The notes below the pieces were generated by a model. It saw only the letters and a program-made list of their open reading frames with translations, was not told the DNA's origin and ran no database searches. A DNA stretch of 64,000 bases from Rummeliibacillus pycnus (GTDB lineage Bacteria; Bacillota; Bacilli; Bacillales_A; Planococcaceae): positions 1,254,423 through 1,318,422 of the forward strand of contig NZ_KZ614145.1 of assembly GCF_002884495.1 (NCBI RefSeq), in the 5' to 3' direction. Position numbers and translations under genes: made by a program. The stretch's first letter is position 1, and each line of letters begins with the position of its first letter. This document shows, one piece after another, positions 36,596-46,148 of the stretch.

Positions 36596-36859
36596 TTAAG
36601 GTGTATTCCAAAATAACGATGCAACAATAGGAATAAAACCAGCTACAAATAATACTGCAAAGTTACCAATAATACCAACTTTCTTAAGCACTCCCCTAGC
36701 TTTAAATGCTAGCATAAATCCTATGATTGGTAGGATGATGGAGAAGAAGATCATCAATTGTCCAGAGAATAAATCACTAGCACTGAACATAGAGACTAAA
36801 TAAATAAAAGTAGAAACGAAAAAGATCAGTACTGAAATTAAACCGATTTTTTGAACCAT
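36596..36859 (-). CDS. Small three-helix membrane protein of unknown function
   Basis: 87 residues from the ATG with GGGAG 7 nt upstream. Three hydrophobic segments (about 6-24, 34-54 and 62-82) and almost no soluble part. No family recognised. It stands alone between the FMN reductase and MFS genes. Confidence 0.6.
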   Translation of the reverse strand: MVQKIGLISVLIFFVSTFIYLVSMFSASDLFSGQLMIFFSIILPIIGFMLAFKARGVLKKVGIIGNFAVLFVAGFIPIVASLFWNTP

Positions 36860-37002
36860 GCGCAACTCCCGTCTACTGTTTTTTACATAAAATTGAATTG
36901 TTATTTATACTATTATAGATGATCATTCGATAAAAATTTCCAAAATCCTTTCCATTAATCATTAAATTAATCAATTTCAAAAGGAAGTTCTCCAAAATAA
37001 TT

Positions 37003-37045
37003 AAAAAAATTGCTCCTCCTCGTTTTTGAAGAAGAGCAATTTTCT
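37003..37045 (-). terminator. Terminator of the MFS exporter gene
   Basis: Minus strand: AAATTGCTC (37042-37034) pairs with GAGCAATTT (37015-37007), followed by TTTTAATTATTTT. A T tract on the plus strand also exists. Confidence 0.75.
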
Positions 37046-37146
37046 TAGACTTTATGAAAAGCAGAATGGGCTTACAACCACATAAAGTCACTATTCTAAC
37101 TGTTTTAATAATCTTCTGTACACCCCCTTGCTATTTTTATATTCGA

Positions 37147-38574
37147 TTAAAGATTGTGTTGTTTTCTACTAAACATAAAAAAAGAAAGTGGAATCGAAAA
37201 CACAAGAATTATAAACGCTACTAAAAAAGTGTCATTTGACGCTAGAAGAAAAGCTCCTTGTTTCAAGGCTTCCCCGACTTTATGAGCTTTTAATTCAGCA
37301 ATATGTGTTTGCGTTCTAATAGCCAAAATACTACTAAAAACTGCAATAGATAAAGCCGCAACAGCTTGACGAAGCCAGTTTGCAATAGATGTAGCGTGAC
37401 CTACTAGTTCAGGTGGAATAACACTCATTGATATTGTAGCAATTGGAGATGTTGCAAGCCCAACCCCAATATACCGAATAACCATAAATAAGGTGATTGT
37501 AGTGACTGTTGTATTCATTTTCAATCCACTAAATGCCCATGTTGCAACACTTAAAAGAATTGCTCCTCCCAAAACAAACCAACCAGGATCAAATTTGTTA
37601 TTGAATTTTCCTGTGATTATTGTGACTGCAATCATCAATAATGCTCCTGGAAGCATAACGACACCACTCACAAATGAAGAAGCGCCTTGTGCTTCTTCTA
37701 AAAATAATGGAATAAGATATACGCTTGAATAAAGCCCAATCGAAATAAGGCAATTTAATAAAGTCCCTAACAGAAATTTTGGATATTTTAAAACCCTTAA
37801 ATTGAGTAATGGTTCTTTCACAGTTAATTCTCTCCAAATAAAAAGAACCATACCAATAATACCCACAACCAATAGTGTTACAGCCGAAACTGAAAACCAT
37901 CCTAATTCTGGTCCATTAGTAAAATACAATAAGAAAGAGACATTTCCGATTACAACTGTTAAGAGCCCTAAAAAATCCAATGCAGCTGTTTTCTCTTTAA
38001 CACCTGATGGAATAAAGAAACTTGCACATAATGTAGCTATGATTCCAACTGGTACGCATGAGAAAAACAATGCTTTCCAACCAAATGAATTGGTCAATAA
38101 TCCCCCCAAAGTTGGACCAATTGCTGGTGCAACCATAACAGATACAGTCCATAGACTAATTGCCATTGCCTGTTTTTCTTTTTTAACAGATTGATAAATA
38201 ATGGTCATTGTAGCTACTTGAATCAAACCTGAACAGACACCTTGTAATGTTCGAAAAATAATCAGTGTGATAATATTTCCTGCAAATCCACATAATGCAG
38301 AAGAAACAGTTAATCCAATAAGAGCATATACATATAACTGTTTATACCCAAATTTATTTCCCAAAAAGCCTACAACTGGAGCAATTGTCCCAGTGGCAAG
38401 CATAAATCCCGTCACAATCCATTGAACGGAATTTAAATTTGTATGCAGTTCCCTCATTATAGAAGGTAGAGCTACATTAACAGTACCTGAATTAATGAAC
38501 GCTAAAAAATTCCCCAAAAATATGGCTACTATTATAAAGATAAAACTGTCTTTTTCTTTCGTAAGCCGTTTCAT
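37147..38574 (-). CDS. MFS multidrug exporter, DHA2 (14-helix) family
   Basis: 475 residues with about 14 membrane helices. The segments ALPSIMRELHTNLNSVQWIVTGFMLATG and PVVGFLGNKFGYKQLY are the EmrB/QacA/DHA2 signatures. It should export drugs or toxic metabolites by proton antiport. It is transcribed divergently from a LysR-family gene 111 bp away, its likely regulator. Confidence 0.88.
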   Translation of the reverse strand: MKRLTKEKDSFIFIIVAIFLGNFLAFINSGTVNVALPSIMRELHTNLNSVQWIVTGFMLATGTIAPVVGFLGNKFGYKQLYVYALIGLTVSSALCGFAGNIITLIIFRTLQGVCSGLIQVATMTIIYQSVKKEKQAMAISLWTVSVMVAPAIGPTLGGLLTNSFGWKALFFSCVPVGIIATLCASFFIPSGVKEKTAALDFLGLLTVVIGNVSFLLYFTNGPELGWFSVSAVTLLVVGIIGMVLFIWRELTVKEPLLNLRVLKYPKFLLGTLLNCLISIGLYSSVYLIPLFLEEAQGASSFVSGVVMLPGALLMIAVTIITGKFNNKFDPGWFVLGGAILLSVATWAFSGLKMNTTVTTITLFMVIRYIGVGLATSPIATISMSVIPPELVGHATSIANWLRQAVAALSIAVFSSILAIRTQTHIAELKAHKVGEALKQGAFLLASNDTFLVAFIILVFSIPLSFFMFSRKQHNL

Positions 38575-38603
38575 TTTAACAACCCCTCATTCATTCTATA
38601 ATC

Positions 38604-38626
38604 AGTATAATATAATTATTAATTAT
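38604..38626. promoter_or_regulatory. Possible LysR-type site between MFS and LysR genes
   Basis: ATAATTATTAATTAT (38612-38626) is a near-palindrome of the T-N11-A type beside a TATACT -10 (minus strand 38609-38604) with a poor -35. The 111-bp region is very AT-rich, so this is a weak call. Confidence 0.3.
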
Positions 38627-38685
38627 GTAAAATTAAGATTTCTAATGTTAATATAAGTATAAATAATATAAAAGGAGTTTGTTTT

Positions 38686-39597
38686 ATGAATTTAGAACAG
38701 ATGGAATATATCAAAGAAATTGTCCATACAAAATCCATCTCAATCGCAGCACAAAATCTTCATGTATCACAATCTGCTATCAGCCAGTCTATTTCATTAT
38801 TAGAAAAAGAATTAGGTATACAGCTGTTTAAACGTTCTCGATTTGGTACAACACCAACTGAGGAAGGAAAATCCATTATTCATAATGCGTTAAAAATTGT
38901 AGAGAGTATCGAAAAAATAAAAGAAGACGCACAAAATATTACCTCTACTTTTACAGGTGAAATCAAAATAGCCGCAATACCAAGTTTAATGAATTTTTTA
39001 CCTAAAATACTTTCGCTCTTTAAAAAGGACTTTCCACAAATAAAAATTACTGTTATCGAAATGGAAAGCAAACGAATTTTGAAAAACATTAAAGAATATT
39101 CATTGGATCTTGGATTTACATCGATCAAAAAATCCCTTGAAATTTCTCTACCTGATCATTTATTATTTAGCAAACTTGAATATAATGCAGATTTTCAAGT
39201 GATTGTACCGAAAGATTCTCCTCTAGCCTTTAAACAATCTTTAACAATTGAAGATTTGTATGACTATCCAATTGTTTTATATACGAGCCAATTTTGGGAA
39301 GATTTTATCTACTCATTAGAAAACAATAATCGCCCAATAAATGTGTTATTCCATACATCCAATTCAGAGGTTATAAAGAGAACCATTGCTGAAGGATTGG
39401 CCATTAGCGTATTATCTAGTTATCTTTTAACGGACGATCCATATGTAGAGACTGGTCGTATCATTCCCCTTTCTTTAGCTGATAATAATTTTGTTCCTGA
39501 CCTTTCCTTTGGATGTATCTCATCTGAAAAAAATCCACAATATGCATTAATCAAGAAATTTCTAGAATACATTCATAAATCAGGAAATCTAATCTAA
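38686..39597 (+). CDS. LysR-family transcriptional regulator
   Basis: 303 residues: an N-terminal winged helix-turn-helix (about 1-60, SIAAQNLHVSQSAISQSISLLE) and a substrate-binding domain. AAAAGGAG lies 9 nt before the ATG. By position it should control the divergent MFS exporter gene. The inducer is unknown. Confidence 0.9.
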   Translation: MNLEQMEYIKEIVHTKSISIAAQNLHVSQSAISQSISLLEKELGIQLFKRSRFGTTPTEEGKSIIHNALKIVESIEKIKEDAQNITSTFTGEIKIAAIPSLMNFLPKILSLFKKDFPQIKITVIEMESKRILKNIKEYSLDLGFTSIKKSLEISLPDHLLFSKLEYNADFQVIVPKDSPLAFKQSLTIEDLYDYPIVLYTSQFWEDFIYSLENNNRPINVLFHTSNSEVIKRTIAEGLAISVLSSYLLTDDPYVETGRIIPLSLADNNFVPDLSFGCISSEKNPQYALIKKFLEYIHKSGNLI

Positions 39598-39600
39598 CAT

Positions 39601-39636
39601 AAAAAAGGTGCATTTTTCATCAAATGCACCTTTTCC
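39601..39636. terminator. Terminator between lysR-type and yunC genes
   Basis: AAAAGGTGCATTT (39603-39615) pairs perfectly with AAATGCACCTTTT (39622-39634), 13 bp with a 6-nt loop. A/T tails on both sides allow bidirectional use. Confidence 0.9.
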
Positions 39637-39681
39637 CGCTTTAACTCGTTTTATGTTTTTATTACTTTCAAATAAGTATGA

Positions 39682-39984
39682 TTAAATCATTTTCAATAAA
39701 GCATCTTCCCCGATCATTCCCTTAGTAATCCCAAGTGCTTCTGCCTCATACGTAACAGATTCAAGCGGTGCGTGTAGTAAATCATCGATTGTTTTAACAC
39801 CAACAGCTCTACCCGCAACAATTTTTCGATCTGCTAATCGTGTATTCAAAAGTCCCACATCTAAAGCTCCACACATAATATAACCCTTGTCATTTGAAAT
39901 AGTAAGTAATGTCGTCTTCGGTAAAAAAACAGAAACCGCAGTGAACGAATGCCCTTGAATAATTAATGTCTCTGTAGAAACCAT
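39682..39984 (-). CDS. yunC: YunC-like DUF1805 protein
   Basis: 100 residues with KGYIMCGALDVGLLNTRLAD (about 33-52), the core of the DUF1805/YunC family, and GRAVGVKTIDDLL. The family is widespread in Bacillota and archaea with no established function. The ATG has GGAGGG upstream. Single gene. Confidence 0.82.
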   Translation of the reverse strand: MVSTETLIIQGHSFTAVSVFLPKTTLLTISNDKGYIMCGALDVGLLNTRLADRKIVAGRAVGVKTIDDLLHAPLESVTYEAEALGITKGMIGEDALLKMI

Positions 39985-40089
39985 TTTTTATCCCTCCTCC
40001 ATATATACATATGGAATTGGGAGAAAAGTGGTTCGCGAAATTTTATTTACTAAAAAAATACAACTCTAAAGCTTACTATCCTATATGAA

Positions 40090-40560
40090 TTAAAGTAGCT
40101 TTTGAATTTCTCCTTCAAAACTACTTGGCTTAACCTTTGGACCGAAACGATTAACCACTACTCCATCTTGGTCAATCAAAAATTTAGTGAAGTTCCATTT
40201 AATACTTTTTCCTACAAAGCCATTTGCTTGTGATGATAAGTATTTGAATAATGGATGCGCTTCCTTTCCATTTACTTTAATCATTTCATGCATAGGGAAG
40301 GTAACACCATATGATAAACGACATTGTTCAGCAGCTTCTTTAGCAGTAGCCACTTCTTGAAGGAATTGATTTGACGGAAAACCTAGCACTACAAATCCAT
40401 CCTGTTGATATTTTTTATATAATTCTTCGAGCTCTTCAAATTGTGGTGTAAAACCGCATTTTGTAGCTGTATTTACAATTAGCAAGACTTTCCCTTTATA
40501 ACGCTCTAAACTATATTCGGCTCCGTTTTCTAATTTAACATTGATATTATAGATACTCAT
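40090..40560 (-). CDS. gpx: Glutathione peroxidase-type thiol peroxidase
   Basis: 156 residues with peroxidatic Cys35 (TATKCGFTPQ), Gln in GFPSNQF and Trp in IKWNFTKFL, the Gpx catalytic triad. It is a Cys rather than selenocysteine form. It reduces organic hydroperoxides and likely uses thioredoxin or bacillithiol in this type of organism. It lies 6 bp after the ohrR-type gene and is probably under its control. Confidence 0.88.
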   Translation of the reverse strand: MSIYNINVKLENGAEYSLERYKGKVLLIVNTATKCGFTPQFEELEELYKKYQQDGFVVLGFPSNQFLQEVATAKEAAEQCRLSYGVTFPMHEMIKVNGKEAHPLFKYLSSQANGFVGKSIKWNFTKFLIDQDGVVVNRFGPKVKPSSFEGEIQKLL

Positions 40561-40566
40561 CTTGAG

Positions 40567-41010
40567 TCACTCCATCTCATTTAATTGTTCTAACAAATTG
40601 TTTAGCTGACGTATTTGTGATTTCAGCTCGCTATAAGTTGCAACTAATGCATCACATTGACATATTTTTTCTAAAATCTTACTTTTAATTTCTACCTCCT
40701 CTTTTTTTGCTTTTTTTGTCAATGATACAATTACAGCTCGCTTATCTTCAGATGATACTTCCTTTGTCAGCCAACCCTTGTTTACAAGTTTATTTATTAT
40801 GGGATTCAACGTCCCTATACCTAACGTTACTTTCTCACTAAGTTCTTTCACCAAAAGTTGATCTTGCTCCCATAATGATAAAAGTACTAAATATTGCGAA
40901 TAAGTTAAATCAAATTCTTCTAATGCATGACGGTATAATTTAGTAAACTGATTAGATGCTTTGTAGACTTCAAAACAAAGTTGATTTTCTAAGTTAAATT
41001 CTGTATTCAT
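40567..41010 (-). CDS. ohrR: OhrR-type MarR-family peroxide sensor
   Basis: 147 residues. N-terminal LENQLCFEVYKASN with Cys12 matches the redox-sensing Cys region of OhrR, and the winged helix (about 55-95, VTLGIGTLNPIINKL) is typical for MarR. OhrR represses organic-peroxide defence genes until its Cys is oxidised. Two related palindromic sites lie in its upstream region. The partner gene here is gpx rather than ohrA. Confidence 0.85.
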   Translation of the reverse strand: MNTEFNLENQLCFEVYKASNQFTKLYRHALEEFDLTYSQYLVLLSLWEQDQLLVKELSEKVTLGIGTLNPIINKLVNKGWLTKEVSSEDKRAVIVSLTKKAKKEEVEIKSKILEKICQCDALVATYSELKSQIRQLNNLLEQLNEME

Positions 41011-41027
41011 CGATATTCCCCTTTATA

Positions 41028-41075
41028 TACATCGTATACGATATATTCAGTTTAATATATATCTTACACGATGTA
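41028..41075. promoter_or_regulatory. Paired operator upstream of ohrR-gpx
   Basis: TACATCGTATACGATA (41028-41043) contains the perfect palindrome ATCGTATACGAT. TATCTTACACGATGTA (41060-41075) is its inverted near-copy: reverse complement TACATCGTGTAAGATA, 14 of 16 matches. The centres are 32 bp apart, three helical turns, and the first lies 18 nt upstream of the ohrR ATG. Confidence 0.7.
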
Positions 41076-41239
41076 AATTATTTTGTTTTAGGTATCGTTT
41101 AATCCATTATTGCGGTGACTATTTTCATCTTGCAATAAACGCTTTTCGTCTTAATAATTCCTTATTCTATCTGTCAGCTATTGTATCTACTAATCTACTC
41201 ATTTAAAATATATACCAATATTTCATAGGGGGCTCTAAC

Positions 41240-41866
41240 ATGACTAATATTGATGAATTAATACATACTTTACCAACAACTGCTATTTCGGATGCGCTTG
41301 CTGGTACAACGAATATAAATGCAGCGATTAAACCTTTAAAAGACCATTATCATATAGCCGGACGTGCAGTTACAGTACGTTTACCAATCGGTGAAAACGG
41401 AGCACTTTTAGAGGCAATTCGAATTGCACAACCTGGAGCAATTCTAGTGGTCGATGCAAAAGGAGATACAAATCGTGCAGTTGCAGGTGATTTTGTCGTT
41501 TCTATGATGAAAGGAATGGGCATTCAAGGGCTTGTCGTTGATGGCGTCATCCGTGATATTCAAGCAATTCGAGATTTAGATTTTCCAGTTTTCAGTTTAG
41601 GTACGACTGTAGCGGCTGGGAACAAATTTGGTGGTGGTGTGATTCAAGTTCCTATTGCAGTAGGTGGAATGAGTGTCCAACCAGGAGATTTCATCGTTGG
41701 TGATGCTGATGGTGTTGTTGTTATTCCGCAGGCTCAAGTTGATGAAGTTGTTCAAAAAGCATTAAAGAAAATTGAAAAAGATGAGGCGCGTGCCCAATCC
41801 GTTGCTGGCGGTAAGGATGAAATAATTGCATACTTAGATCAAGCATTAGGGCATGAGAAGGTATAG
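41240..41866 (+). CDS. RraA/HMG-aldolase family protein
   Basis: 208 residues of the RraA (dimethylmenaquinone methyltransferase-like) family: GRAVTVRLPIGENGALLEA, GVVVDG-type loop LVVDGVIRDIQAI with the Arg-Asp pair, and GDFIVGDADGVVVIP. Members include 4-hydroxy-4-methyl-2-oxoglutarate and oxaloacetate lyases and RNase E inhibitors. The exact reaction is unknown. GGGGGC precedes the ATG. Confidence 0.82.
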   Translation: MTNIDELIHTLPTTAISDALAGTTNINAAIKPLKDHYHIAGRAVTVRLPIGENGALLEAIRIAQPGAILVVDAKGDTNRAVAGDFVVSMMKGMGIQGLVVDGVIRDIQAIRDLDFPVFSLGTTVAAGNKFGGGVIQVPIAVGGMSVQPGDFIVGDADGVVVIPQAQVDEVVQKALKKIEKDEARAQSVAGGKDEIIAYLDQALGHEKV

Positions 41867-41876
41867 GAAATATTTA

Positions 41877-41904
41877 AAAACCCATCTGTTTTTAGATGGG
41901 TTTT
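41877..41904. terminator. Terminator between the rraA-like and vanW-like genes
   Basis: AAAACCCATCT (41877-41887) pairs with AGATGGGTTTT (41894-41904), 11 bp, loop of 6. It suits both converging genes. Confidence 0.9.
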
Positions 41905-41937
41905 AAATCTGTATAGCATACACGAATAGTGTTTAAA

Positions 41938-42951
41938 TCATTTCTTTAATCTCAGTTCCTCAGCATATCTTTTTGCCGTTCTAACTTCAATGGTTAATGA
42001 GCTTCTACCATAATAGGTTTTGATCAAAAATGGGGCGCCACTTGTATTCTGAAATCTAAAATCTAAGGTACCATATGACACTGTGGCATCCCTTCCAACC
42101 GGTACGTAGCCTATATTAATCGAATGATGATGTCTTTCTATATATTTCACCTGTAATTGATCCACTACGTTAAAAAGAGTTGAAGATGTTTGGCAAACTC
42201 CTCCTCCAATTCCCATTACAAGCTTTTTGTTGATGATCTCAGGTGCAGGTTGGTAACCATTTTCTTTATCCCTCGGTCCGACCATCGTGTTAAATGAAAA
42301 ATAATCCCCTACACCAACAATTACATTGTTTAAAGCTTTTGCAGAAAGCTCTACATTTCTGTTTCTTTTTTCTTTAGATGGATTAAAATACGTTGTATAG
42401 GAAGCAACCCTTACTTCTTCAAATGATGAGACCTCATTTGAATTATAATTACTATTTGTTATATCTAATGGCAATTCAACAACCCCACCGATCAGAGATG
42501 TCTTCAAAAGACTATCTACAAGTTCTCTTTCTTTTAAAATAACCAAAGGGTTACCTTTCAAAATCTCTCCATTTCCCCCTATTTTATCAAGCCTCATTCT
42601 TTGATCGTAACCAGCAGTTGTTTTTGTACCATTTGCTAATTCTTTTGCAATTTCCTTTATCTTATTTACATATTCTTCATAATTTGTTTCAAACCATAGC
42701 TCTTTTGGTGAAAAAGTTCTAATAACTTCTGAAGTATTCGGATCAACAATATCAATAACAGCTGGTTCAGGTTCTACTTTCTTTTTATTTTTACGTTCTT
42801 TTGCTTTTGCTTCAAGTTGTTGATCAGTCTCTGATACCTTCTTGTCTAACCCTTTCTCCTGTACCGATGTACCAAGACATCCTGACAATCCGATTGAACA
42901 TACTAATAATAGGACAACCATCCATTTTTTCATCACAAACTTTTTTAACAC
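41938..42951 (-). CDS. VanW-family lipoprotein
   Basis: 337 residues with an N-terminal lipoprotein signal (lipobox LSGC around residue 24) and a VanW domain in the C-terminal half: FSFNTMVGPRDKENGYQPAP, GIGGGVCQTSSTLFNV, then the HHHSINIGYVPVGRDATVSYG loop. VanW proteins are extracellular with unknown biochemical role, often near peptidoglycan or spore genes. The GTG at 42951 and an ATG six codons inside are both possible starts, with weak ribosome sites. Confidence 0.82.
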   Translation of the reverse strand: MLKKFVMKKWMVVLLLVCSIGLSGCLGTSVQEKGLDKKVSETDQQLEAKAKERKNKKKVEPEPAVIDIVDPNTSEVIRTFSPKELWFETNYEEYVNKIKEIAKELANGTKTTAGYDQRMRLDKIGGNGEILKGNPLVILKERELVDSLLKTSLIGGVVELPLDITNSNYNSNEVSSFEEVRVASYTTYFNPSKEKRNRNVELSAKALNNVIVGVGDYFSFNTMVGPRDKENGYQPAPEIINKKLVMGIGGGVCQTSSTLFNVVDQLQVKYIERHHHSINIGYVPVGRDATVSYGTLDFRFQNTSGAPFLIKTYYGRSSLTIEVRTAKRYAEELRLKK

Positions 42952-43049
42952 CTACCCATAAAATGATTCACTTTGACGTTTTATTCAATACTATTTAAAC
43001 CTGTATGGACTCTTATATTGCCTCATTATGAACTTACAAATACTAAAAT

Positions 43050-43075
43050 GTTTTATTACGAGTAAAAAAGGACAT
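43050..43075 (+). promoter_or_regulatory. Possible sigma-B-like promoter of katE
   Basis: GTTTTA (43050-43055), 14-nt spacer, GGACAT (43070-43075), about 36 nt before the katE ATG. It resembles GTTTAA-N14-GGGTAT; the -10 matches at 4 of 6 positions. Weak evidence. Confidence 0.3.
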
Positions 43076-43110
43076 GAATAGTATATGCTGATTAATTTGG
43101 AGGTAATTTT

Positions 43111-45117
43111 ATGACAAATAAAAAGGATGACCAATTAAAAAAATTTACAATTAATACTGAAAATCAGGCACCTTTAACAACCAATCAAGGTGTGAAAATA
43201 ACTGAGGATGAGTTTTCCTTAAAAGCGGGTTTACGTGGTCCTACTCTTATGGAGGATTTTCATTTTAGAGAGAAGATGACGCATTTTGATCATGAGCGAA
43301 TCCCTGAACGAATTGTTCATGCACGTGGCGTAGGTGCTCATGGTATTTTTCAACTTTATGAATCATTAGATGCCTTTACAAAAGCTGATTTTCTAACAGA
43401 TACCTCTAAAATTACGCCCGTATTTGTCCGTTTCTCAACTGTTCAAGGATCAAAAGGATCAGCCGATACAGTTCGAGATGTGCGTGGATTCGCAACAAAA
43501 TTTTATACAGATGAAGGTAATTTTGATTTAGTAGGAAATAATATGCCTGTATTCTTTATTCAAGATGCGATTAAATTCCCTGATTTTGTTCATGCCGTAA
43601 AACCTGAACCAGATACCGATATACCACAAGGTGCTAGTGCTCATGACACATTTTGGGACTTTATCGGGCAAAATCCAGAATCAGCTCATATGGTGATGTG
43701 GCTAATGAGTGACCGTGCAATCCCCCGTAGCTTAAGGATGATGGAAGGTTTTGGTGTTCATACTTTCCGTCTTATAAATGCAAATGGTGAAGCTCATTTC
43801 GTCAAATTCCACTGGAAGCCTAAACTTGGGCTGCATTCTTTAGTTTGGGATGAAGCACAAAGAATTTCAGGAAAAAACCCTGACTTCCATCGTCAAGATT
43901 TATATGATGCTATTGATCAAGGAGAATATCCAGAATGGGAACTTGGCTTACAAATCATACCTGAAGAAAACGAACATCAATTTGATTTTGATATTTTAGA
44001 TCCTACTAAAATTTGGCCAGAAGAAGATGTTCCCGTGAAAATAGTCGGAAAAATGACTTTGAATCGAAATGTAGATAACTTCTTTGCCGAAACGGAGCAA
44101 GTTGCTTTTCACCCTGGTCATGTAGTACCAGGAATTGATTTCTCAAATGATCCACTATTACAAGGACGTTTGTTCTCTTATACAGACACGCAACTTTCTC
44201 GATTAGGAGGGCCGAATTTTCACCAAATCCCCATTAACCGACCTGTTTGCCCTTTCACTAACAATCAACGTGATGGTATTCATCAAATGATTATTCATAA
44301 GGGACAAACAAGTTATCATCGAAATGCATTAAATAACAATCAACCTGAACCGGTTTCAGTTAATCAAGGTGGATATGAACATCACCAAGAAAAAGTAGAC
44401 GGACGTAAAATTAGAGGGCGCAGTGAAAGTTTCCGTGATTTTTTCTCACAAGCAAAATTATTTTATAACTCTCTTGCTTCCTATGAACAACAACATCTAA
44501 AAAATGCACTTAGCTTTGAAATTGGTAAATGTAAATCGGAAATGGTGAAAATTAATGCGGTGGCCATTTTAAATCATATTGATCGACAAATGGCACAAGA
44601 AGTGGCAAATACTTTAGGGGTTCCATTACCTAAAGAAAATTACGAAGTTACATCAACTAAAAAGTCACCTGCACTGAGCATGGCCAATACAATTTTCAAA
44701 ACTGATACGAAGAAAGTTGCTATTTTACTTAACGGGAATCCAGATGAAGAACAATTGAGAAAATGGACAATGGCACTCCTTGAACACAAAATAGCTTATA
44801 CCATCGTAGATCAGAAAATCCATGATTTAAATTATACTGGAAGAGTAAATGAAACTTATGAAATTGCAGATCCAACACTTTTTGATGCATTTTTATTAAT
44901 TAGTAATGAAAATGACATTGCAAGACCCGCTTTAGAGTTCATTGAAACAGGATTTAAGCATTACAAACCAATTGCATTTGCCCTTAGCCATCCTAAGCCT
45001 ATAGAATTCAGCCGCGTAAAATTAAATTCTGCTGGAGTCTACGATTTGACAAGTTCTGTGATTGATCCATTTATTGAAGGAATTGCAAAAGGACGATTTT
45101 GGGAACGACAACTATAA
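43111..45117 (+). CDS. katE: Catalase KatE (large, HPII-like clade)
   Basis: 668 residues: a catalase core (about 20-500) with the distal His in HARGVGAHG, and the proximal Tyr motif [14 protein letters not shown], followed by a C-terminal flavodoxin/glutamine-amidotransferase-like domain (about 530-668, [16 protein letters not shown]). This is the large-subunit catalase layout of B. subtilis KatE (about 686 residues). It breaks down hydrogen peroxide in the cytoplasm. GGAGG lies upstream of the ATG. Confidence 0.92.
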   Translation: MTNKKDDQLKKFTINTENQAPLTTNQGVKITEDEFSLKAGLRGPTLMEDFHFREKMTHFDHERIPERIVHARGVGAHGIFQLYESLDAFTKADFLTDTSKITPVFVRFSTVQGSKGSADTVRDVRGFATKFYTDEGNFDLVGNNMPVFFIQDAIKFPDFVHAVKPEPDTDIPQGASAHDTFWDFIGQNPESAHMVMWLMSDRAIPRSLRMMEGFGVHTFRLINANGEAHFVKFHWKPKLGLHSLVWDEAQRISGKNPDFHRQDLYDAIDQGEYPEWELGLQIIPEENEHQFDFDILDPTKIWPEEDVPVKIVGKMTLNRNVDNFFAETEQVAFHPGHVVPGIDFSNDPLLQGRLFSYTDTQLSRLGGPNFHQIPINRPVCPFTNNQRDGIHQMIIHKGQTSYHRNALNNNQPEPVSVNQGGYEHHQEKVDGRKIRGRSESFRDFFSQAKLFYNSLASYEQQHLKNALSFEIGKCKSEMVKINAVAILNHIDRQMAQEVANTLGVPLPKENYEVTSTKKSPALSMANTIFKTDTKKVAILLNGNPDEEQLRKWTMALLEHKIAYTIVDQKIHDLNYTGRVNETYEIADPTLFDAFLLISNENDIARPALEFIETGFKHYKPIAFALSHPKPIEFSRVKLNSAGVYDLTSSVIDPFIEGIAKGRFWERQL

Positions 45118-45151
45118 TTTTTTAACAAATCACCATATTTATTCTTAAGAA

Positions 45152-45190
45152 TTAGTCCATCTGTGTAACAACTCGCAGATGGGCTATTTT
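45152..45190 (+). terminator. Terminator of katE
   Basis: TAGTCCATCTG (45153-45163) pairs with CAGATGGGCTA (45176-45186) with one G-U, followed by TTTTATG. Confidence 0.82.
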
Positions 45191-45475
45191 ATGTATAAAC
45201 AATTAGGTATAGTTCACTTGATATAAGATTTATTCATATAGAACATAACAAAAAAAGATAGAATACTCCCCTTATCTATATTAAAGGTAAGTTTTTTCAT
45301 TTTTCTTGTAAAATTGTCAGCGTACGATTAAAATAACACGATCATGATAATGATAAATCTAAAATTAATTTCACTGAATAATTTTCAAAACTTTCGTGAA
45401 AATTACATTAAATTTGCATTTCTATAAAAGATAAATTGTATACTTTATCTAAGATAATTGAATGGGGGGATGTTA
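45191..45475 (+). promoter_or_regulatory. psiE upstream region with a Fur-like half-site and an inverted repeat
   Basis: TGATAATGATAA (45345-45356) resembles the Fur box core. AGATAAA (45429-45435) and TTTATCT (45444-45450) form an inverted repeat just before the gene. No coding region is seen. Confidence 0.3.
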
Positions 45476-45943
45476 ATGGAAAAATCAAAAAAATTTCTAT
45501 TTGAAATGCAGCATATTGTTCCAAAATTTCTACAATGGTTTCTAAATATTTGTTTAATGACACTTGCACTATTTTTAGCTTTTCTCATGCTTAAAGAGCT
45601 CTTCGTATTCTTCAATATCTTATTTAATCACCATAAGACCGCTCGAGAACAAGAAGTTTTCTTAGCGAACATCTTAATCTTCTTCCTCTACTTTGAGTTT
45701 ATTACAATGATTGTCAAATATTTTAAAGAGGATTACCATTTCCCGCTTCGCTATTTTATCTATATCGGTATTACAGCGATGATTCGCCTTGTTATCATCG
45801 ATCACACCAATGCTAAGAGCATGCTTCTTTATGCCATCGTTATTCTTCTTCTCATTATTAGTTACTTCATCATCAATATCACACCATTAGAACGCCCAAA
45901 GAAATTCTGGTATAGGAATCCTAAAGGTAAAAGGATTGAATAA
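45476..45943 (+). CDS. psiE: PsiE-family membrane protein
   Basis: 155 residues with four membrane helices and conserved Arg/Lys-rich loops (IVKYFKEDYHFPLRYFIYIGITAMIRLVII split across helices 2-3). Start ATG at 45476 with GGGGGG at 6 nt; TTG and ATG codons upstream are in frame but overlap that site. PsiE was named as phosphate-starvation-inducible in E. coli; its function is unknown. Confidence 0.83.
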   Translation: MEKSKKFLFEMQHIVPKFLQWFLNICLMTLALFLAFLMLKELFVFFNILFNHHKTAREQEVFLANILIFFLYFEFITMIVKYFKEDYHFPLRYFIYIGITAMIRLVIIDHTNAKSMLLYAIVILLLIISYFIINITPLERPKKFWYRNPKGKRIE

Positions 45944-46104
45944 TACCTATTCTTTTAAAAGAATATCAAAAACGATATGATGGTTTCCAAAATCATGACA
46001 TTCTTTTATCAATTACGACAAATTACTTCATTTTTCAAAATTTTAAGAAATTATATTTCCTAGGAAATAATTAGAATCCTTCAATTGTAGAAATTTTACT
46101 CATA

Positions 46105-46140
46105 AGAAAAGAGAGTTACCATCTAAGTAACTCCCTTTGA
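46105..46140 (-). terminator. Terminator of the hydroxyacyl-CoA dehydrogenase gene
   Basis: Minus strand: AAAGGGAGTTAC pairs with GTAACTCTCTTT (one G-U) over a 7-nt loop, followed by TCTTATG. Confidence 0.78.
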
Positions 46141-46148
46141 AAATTATA

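Noticed and set aside
36873-37091. 72-aa minus-strand frame
   Set aside because: It covers the MFS terminator hairpin and has no ribosome site or recognisable features.
45954-45971. ATTCTTTTAAAAGAAT palindrome after psiE as a terminator
   Set aside because: All A/T except two pairs, no loop and no T run; too weak to terminate.
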